DNA of 64,000 nucleotides, from the NCBI GenBank assembly GCA_029941905.1, contig JAPYTQ010000018.1, positions 33,615 through 97,614 on the forward strand. Direction: 5' to 3'. The notes beneath the pieces were generated by a model, which saw only the letters and a list, made by a program, of their open reading frames with translations, did no database searches and was not told where the DNA came from. The translations under genes were made by a program, and so were the position numbers. The stretch comes from JAHRVQ01 sp029941905. GTDB lineage: Bacteria > Pseudomonadota > Gammaproteobacteria > Pseudomonadales > Azotimanducaceae. Of this stretch, positions 63,299-64,000 are shown in pieces (position 1 is the stretch's first letter; every line of letters begins with the position of its first letter).

Positions 63299-63518
63299 TA
63301 TCTCCCCAGATGGGATATGGGTACTAGCAAGCGATGAAGAACACTTCCTCCCATTTGATCAATTCCCTTGGTTCAAGAAAGGCACTGTAGAGCAGATCCT
63401 AAATGTAATTGAAGAACATCCTGGTAGCTATCATTGGCCAGATCTCGATATCGACTTGGGCTTAGATTCGATCACCAATCCTGAACGTTACCCACTAAAA
63501 GCTAATGTCGATATCTGA
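63249..63518 (+). CDS. Cassette 4, second gene: DUF2442 protein
   Basis: An 89-residue protein with the DUF2442 pattern: VIAVTDISPDGIWVLASDEE, FLPFDQFPWFKKGTVEQI, WPDLDIDLGLDSITNPERYP. The ATG at 63249 gives a 50-bp overlap with the DUF4160 gene; GTG at 63282 would shorten it by 11 residues and cut the overlap to 17 bp. The overlap implies coupled translation of the pair in one cassette. Confidence 0.85.
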   Translation: MSSSQRGKNTSVIAVTDISPDGIWVLASDEEHFLPFDQFPWFKKGTVEQILNVIEEHPGSYHWPDLDIDLGLDSITNPERYPLKANVDI

Positions 63519-63537
63519 ATGTGCGTCACTGTAGGTC

Positions 63538-63633
63538 GCATAACATGGCATTGAAGTCGTTCGCATTCGCTCACTGCGACCACCCATTTGCCGCTTCGCG
63601 TCAAATCGGCGGCGCCTTAACGCTGTGTTATGC
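63538..63633 (+). repeat. attC site of cassette 4 (96 bp)
   Basis: R'' GCATAAC (63538-63544) complements GTTATGC, the leading core site of cassette 4. R' is GTTATGC (63627-63633). L boxes GCATTGAAG and CCTTAACGC pair with an extra G. The interior has an imperfect palindrome. Confidence 0.92.
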
Positions 63634-63698
63634 CTCTTTCCATTCCGGTAGCAAGCAAACACTTGTAATATCTAAACTTACAAATTTTGAGGTCAACA

Positions 63699-63881
63699 AT
63701 GACCAAGATTGACGAAAGGGTCGAAGAGCTACTCGCTAAACATCCTAGTCTAACGAAACTTGAGGCGATGAAGATCGTAACTGAAAAAAATGAACGAAAG
63801 AAGAAAAAGAGAGCGGAAAAAGCAGATAGAAGTAACGCCAAAAAACTTAAGTACGAGGCAAACCGACTCGAGCGTCGGTGA
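63699..63881 (+). CDS. Cassette 5: small basic protein of unknown function
   Basis: A 60-residue, Lys/Arg/Glu-rich protein (MTKIDERVEELLAKHPSL, then VTEKNERKKKKRAEKADR). GAGG lies 7 bp before ATG 63699, which decides against the in-frame TTG at 63687. The pattern suggests a helical nucleic-acid-binding peptide, but nothing specific is recognised. No matching attC (expected R'' GCATAAC) follows in the remaining 119 bp. Confidence 0.6.
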   Translation: MTKIDERVEELLAKHPSLTKLEAMKIVTEKNERKKKKRAEKADRSNAKKLKYEANRLERR

Positions 63882-63928
63882 GAGCATTGCTTGGCGCTAA
63901 GTTCTCGCTGCAATGAGTTTGGTTCAGG

Positions 63929-64000
63929 TGTAGTGGCATAGTTAATTTGGCCACCTAATTGGAGGTGATATTATCATCTCAAGGACAACTAGGTGACAGT
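63929..64000 (+). mobile_element. Possible insertion sequence left end, cut by the window edge
   Basis: From TGTAGTGGC at 63929 the sequence has the look of an IS3-type end: TG at the tip, a hairpin CACCT/AGGTG and GGAGG about 40 bp in, as before a transposase start. No transposase codons can be confirmed in the 20 or so bases left. It may explain why no attC follows cassette 5. Confidence 0.3.

Larger units (their letters stand above)
60134..64000. mobile_element. Chromosomal integron: broken intI, attI-like region and at least five cassettes
   Basis: The region contains an integron integrase gene on the minus strand, an insertion core site GTTAGGC at 61397, and four attC sites at 61886-61972, 62508-62565, 62957-63037 and 63538-63633. 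Cassette boundaries are 61398-61966, 61967-62559, 62560-63031 and 63032-63627; a fifth starts at 63628. All cassette genes run away from intI. In every complete cassette the R'' box is the exact reverse complement of that cassette's own leading core site. Cassettes are visibly richer in A+T than the rest of the window. The array continues past the window edge or is cut by an insertion. Confidence 0.93.

Overview
The window is a draft chromosomal contig from a gammaproteobacterium. Base composition looks roughly balanced by eye, and there is one 100-N scaffold gap at 23335-23434. Gene order resembles Pseudomonas and the marine lineages near it: ruvX-yqgE-tonB-gshB facing pilG-pilH-pilI-pilJ-chpA-chpC, then HAD/rppH/ptsP, pepP/ubi, and a 6S RNA between zapA and fau. 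Genus cannot be fixed from the sequence. Nearly everything from 1 to 60122 is ordinary core metabolism and cell machinery.

Layout: 1-3000 holds a partial hydantoinase gene, mutM, a small exported protein, coaD and rsmD. 3416-6976 is ftsY-ftsE-ftsX-rpoH, with a CIRCE-like operator just before rpoH. 7026-12698 holds DUF423, trmB and a leftward operon yggS-proC-yggT-(yggU remnant)-DUF4426-rdgB-hemW. 12825-28327 is a twitching motility block: the retraction ATPases pilT and pilU, a TonB3-like gene with gshB, ruvX and yqgE, and the Pil-Chp chemosensory operon. 28373-39443 holds rsmE, metF, metK, a tkt-pgk-fba sugar-phosphate operon, a D-2-hydroxyacid dehydrogenase, rpiA and ilvA. 39462-45200 holds def, a 30-residue membrane peptide, fau, 6S RNA, zapA, a ZapB-like gene, ygfB, pepP and ubiI. 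45335-49752 is the glycine cleavage operon with a split P protein. 49762-60122 holds a membrane protein, a HAD phosphatase, rppH, ptsP, an NRDE protein, lgt, fabV, an adenylate cyclase and hemE.

The accessory part is 60134-64000: a chromosomal integron. An integron integrase gene (minus strand) is broken by a single in-frame TGA. It faces an attI-like region and four complete cassettes plus a fifth that runs towards the window edge. Four attC sites can be delimited to the base. In every complete cassette the R'' box is the reverse complement of that cassette's own leading core site, as expected from circular cassette intermediates. Cassette products are two or three small membrane proteins, a DUF4160/DUF2442 overlapping pair (toxin-antitoxin-like) and a tiny basic protein. 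An IS-like end may interrupt the array at the right edge.

The core also carries small palindromic insertions of MITE type at 3035-3179, 7404-7486 and 54452-54565, plus a single arm near 11163. Two of them lie exactly at gene ends. Removing the one at 7404-7486 restores a TAGATG junction between DUF423 and trmB. The most notable regulatory find is the CIRCE element before rpoH, which would put the heat-shock sigma factor under HrcA control.
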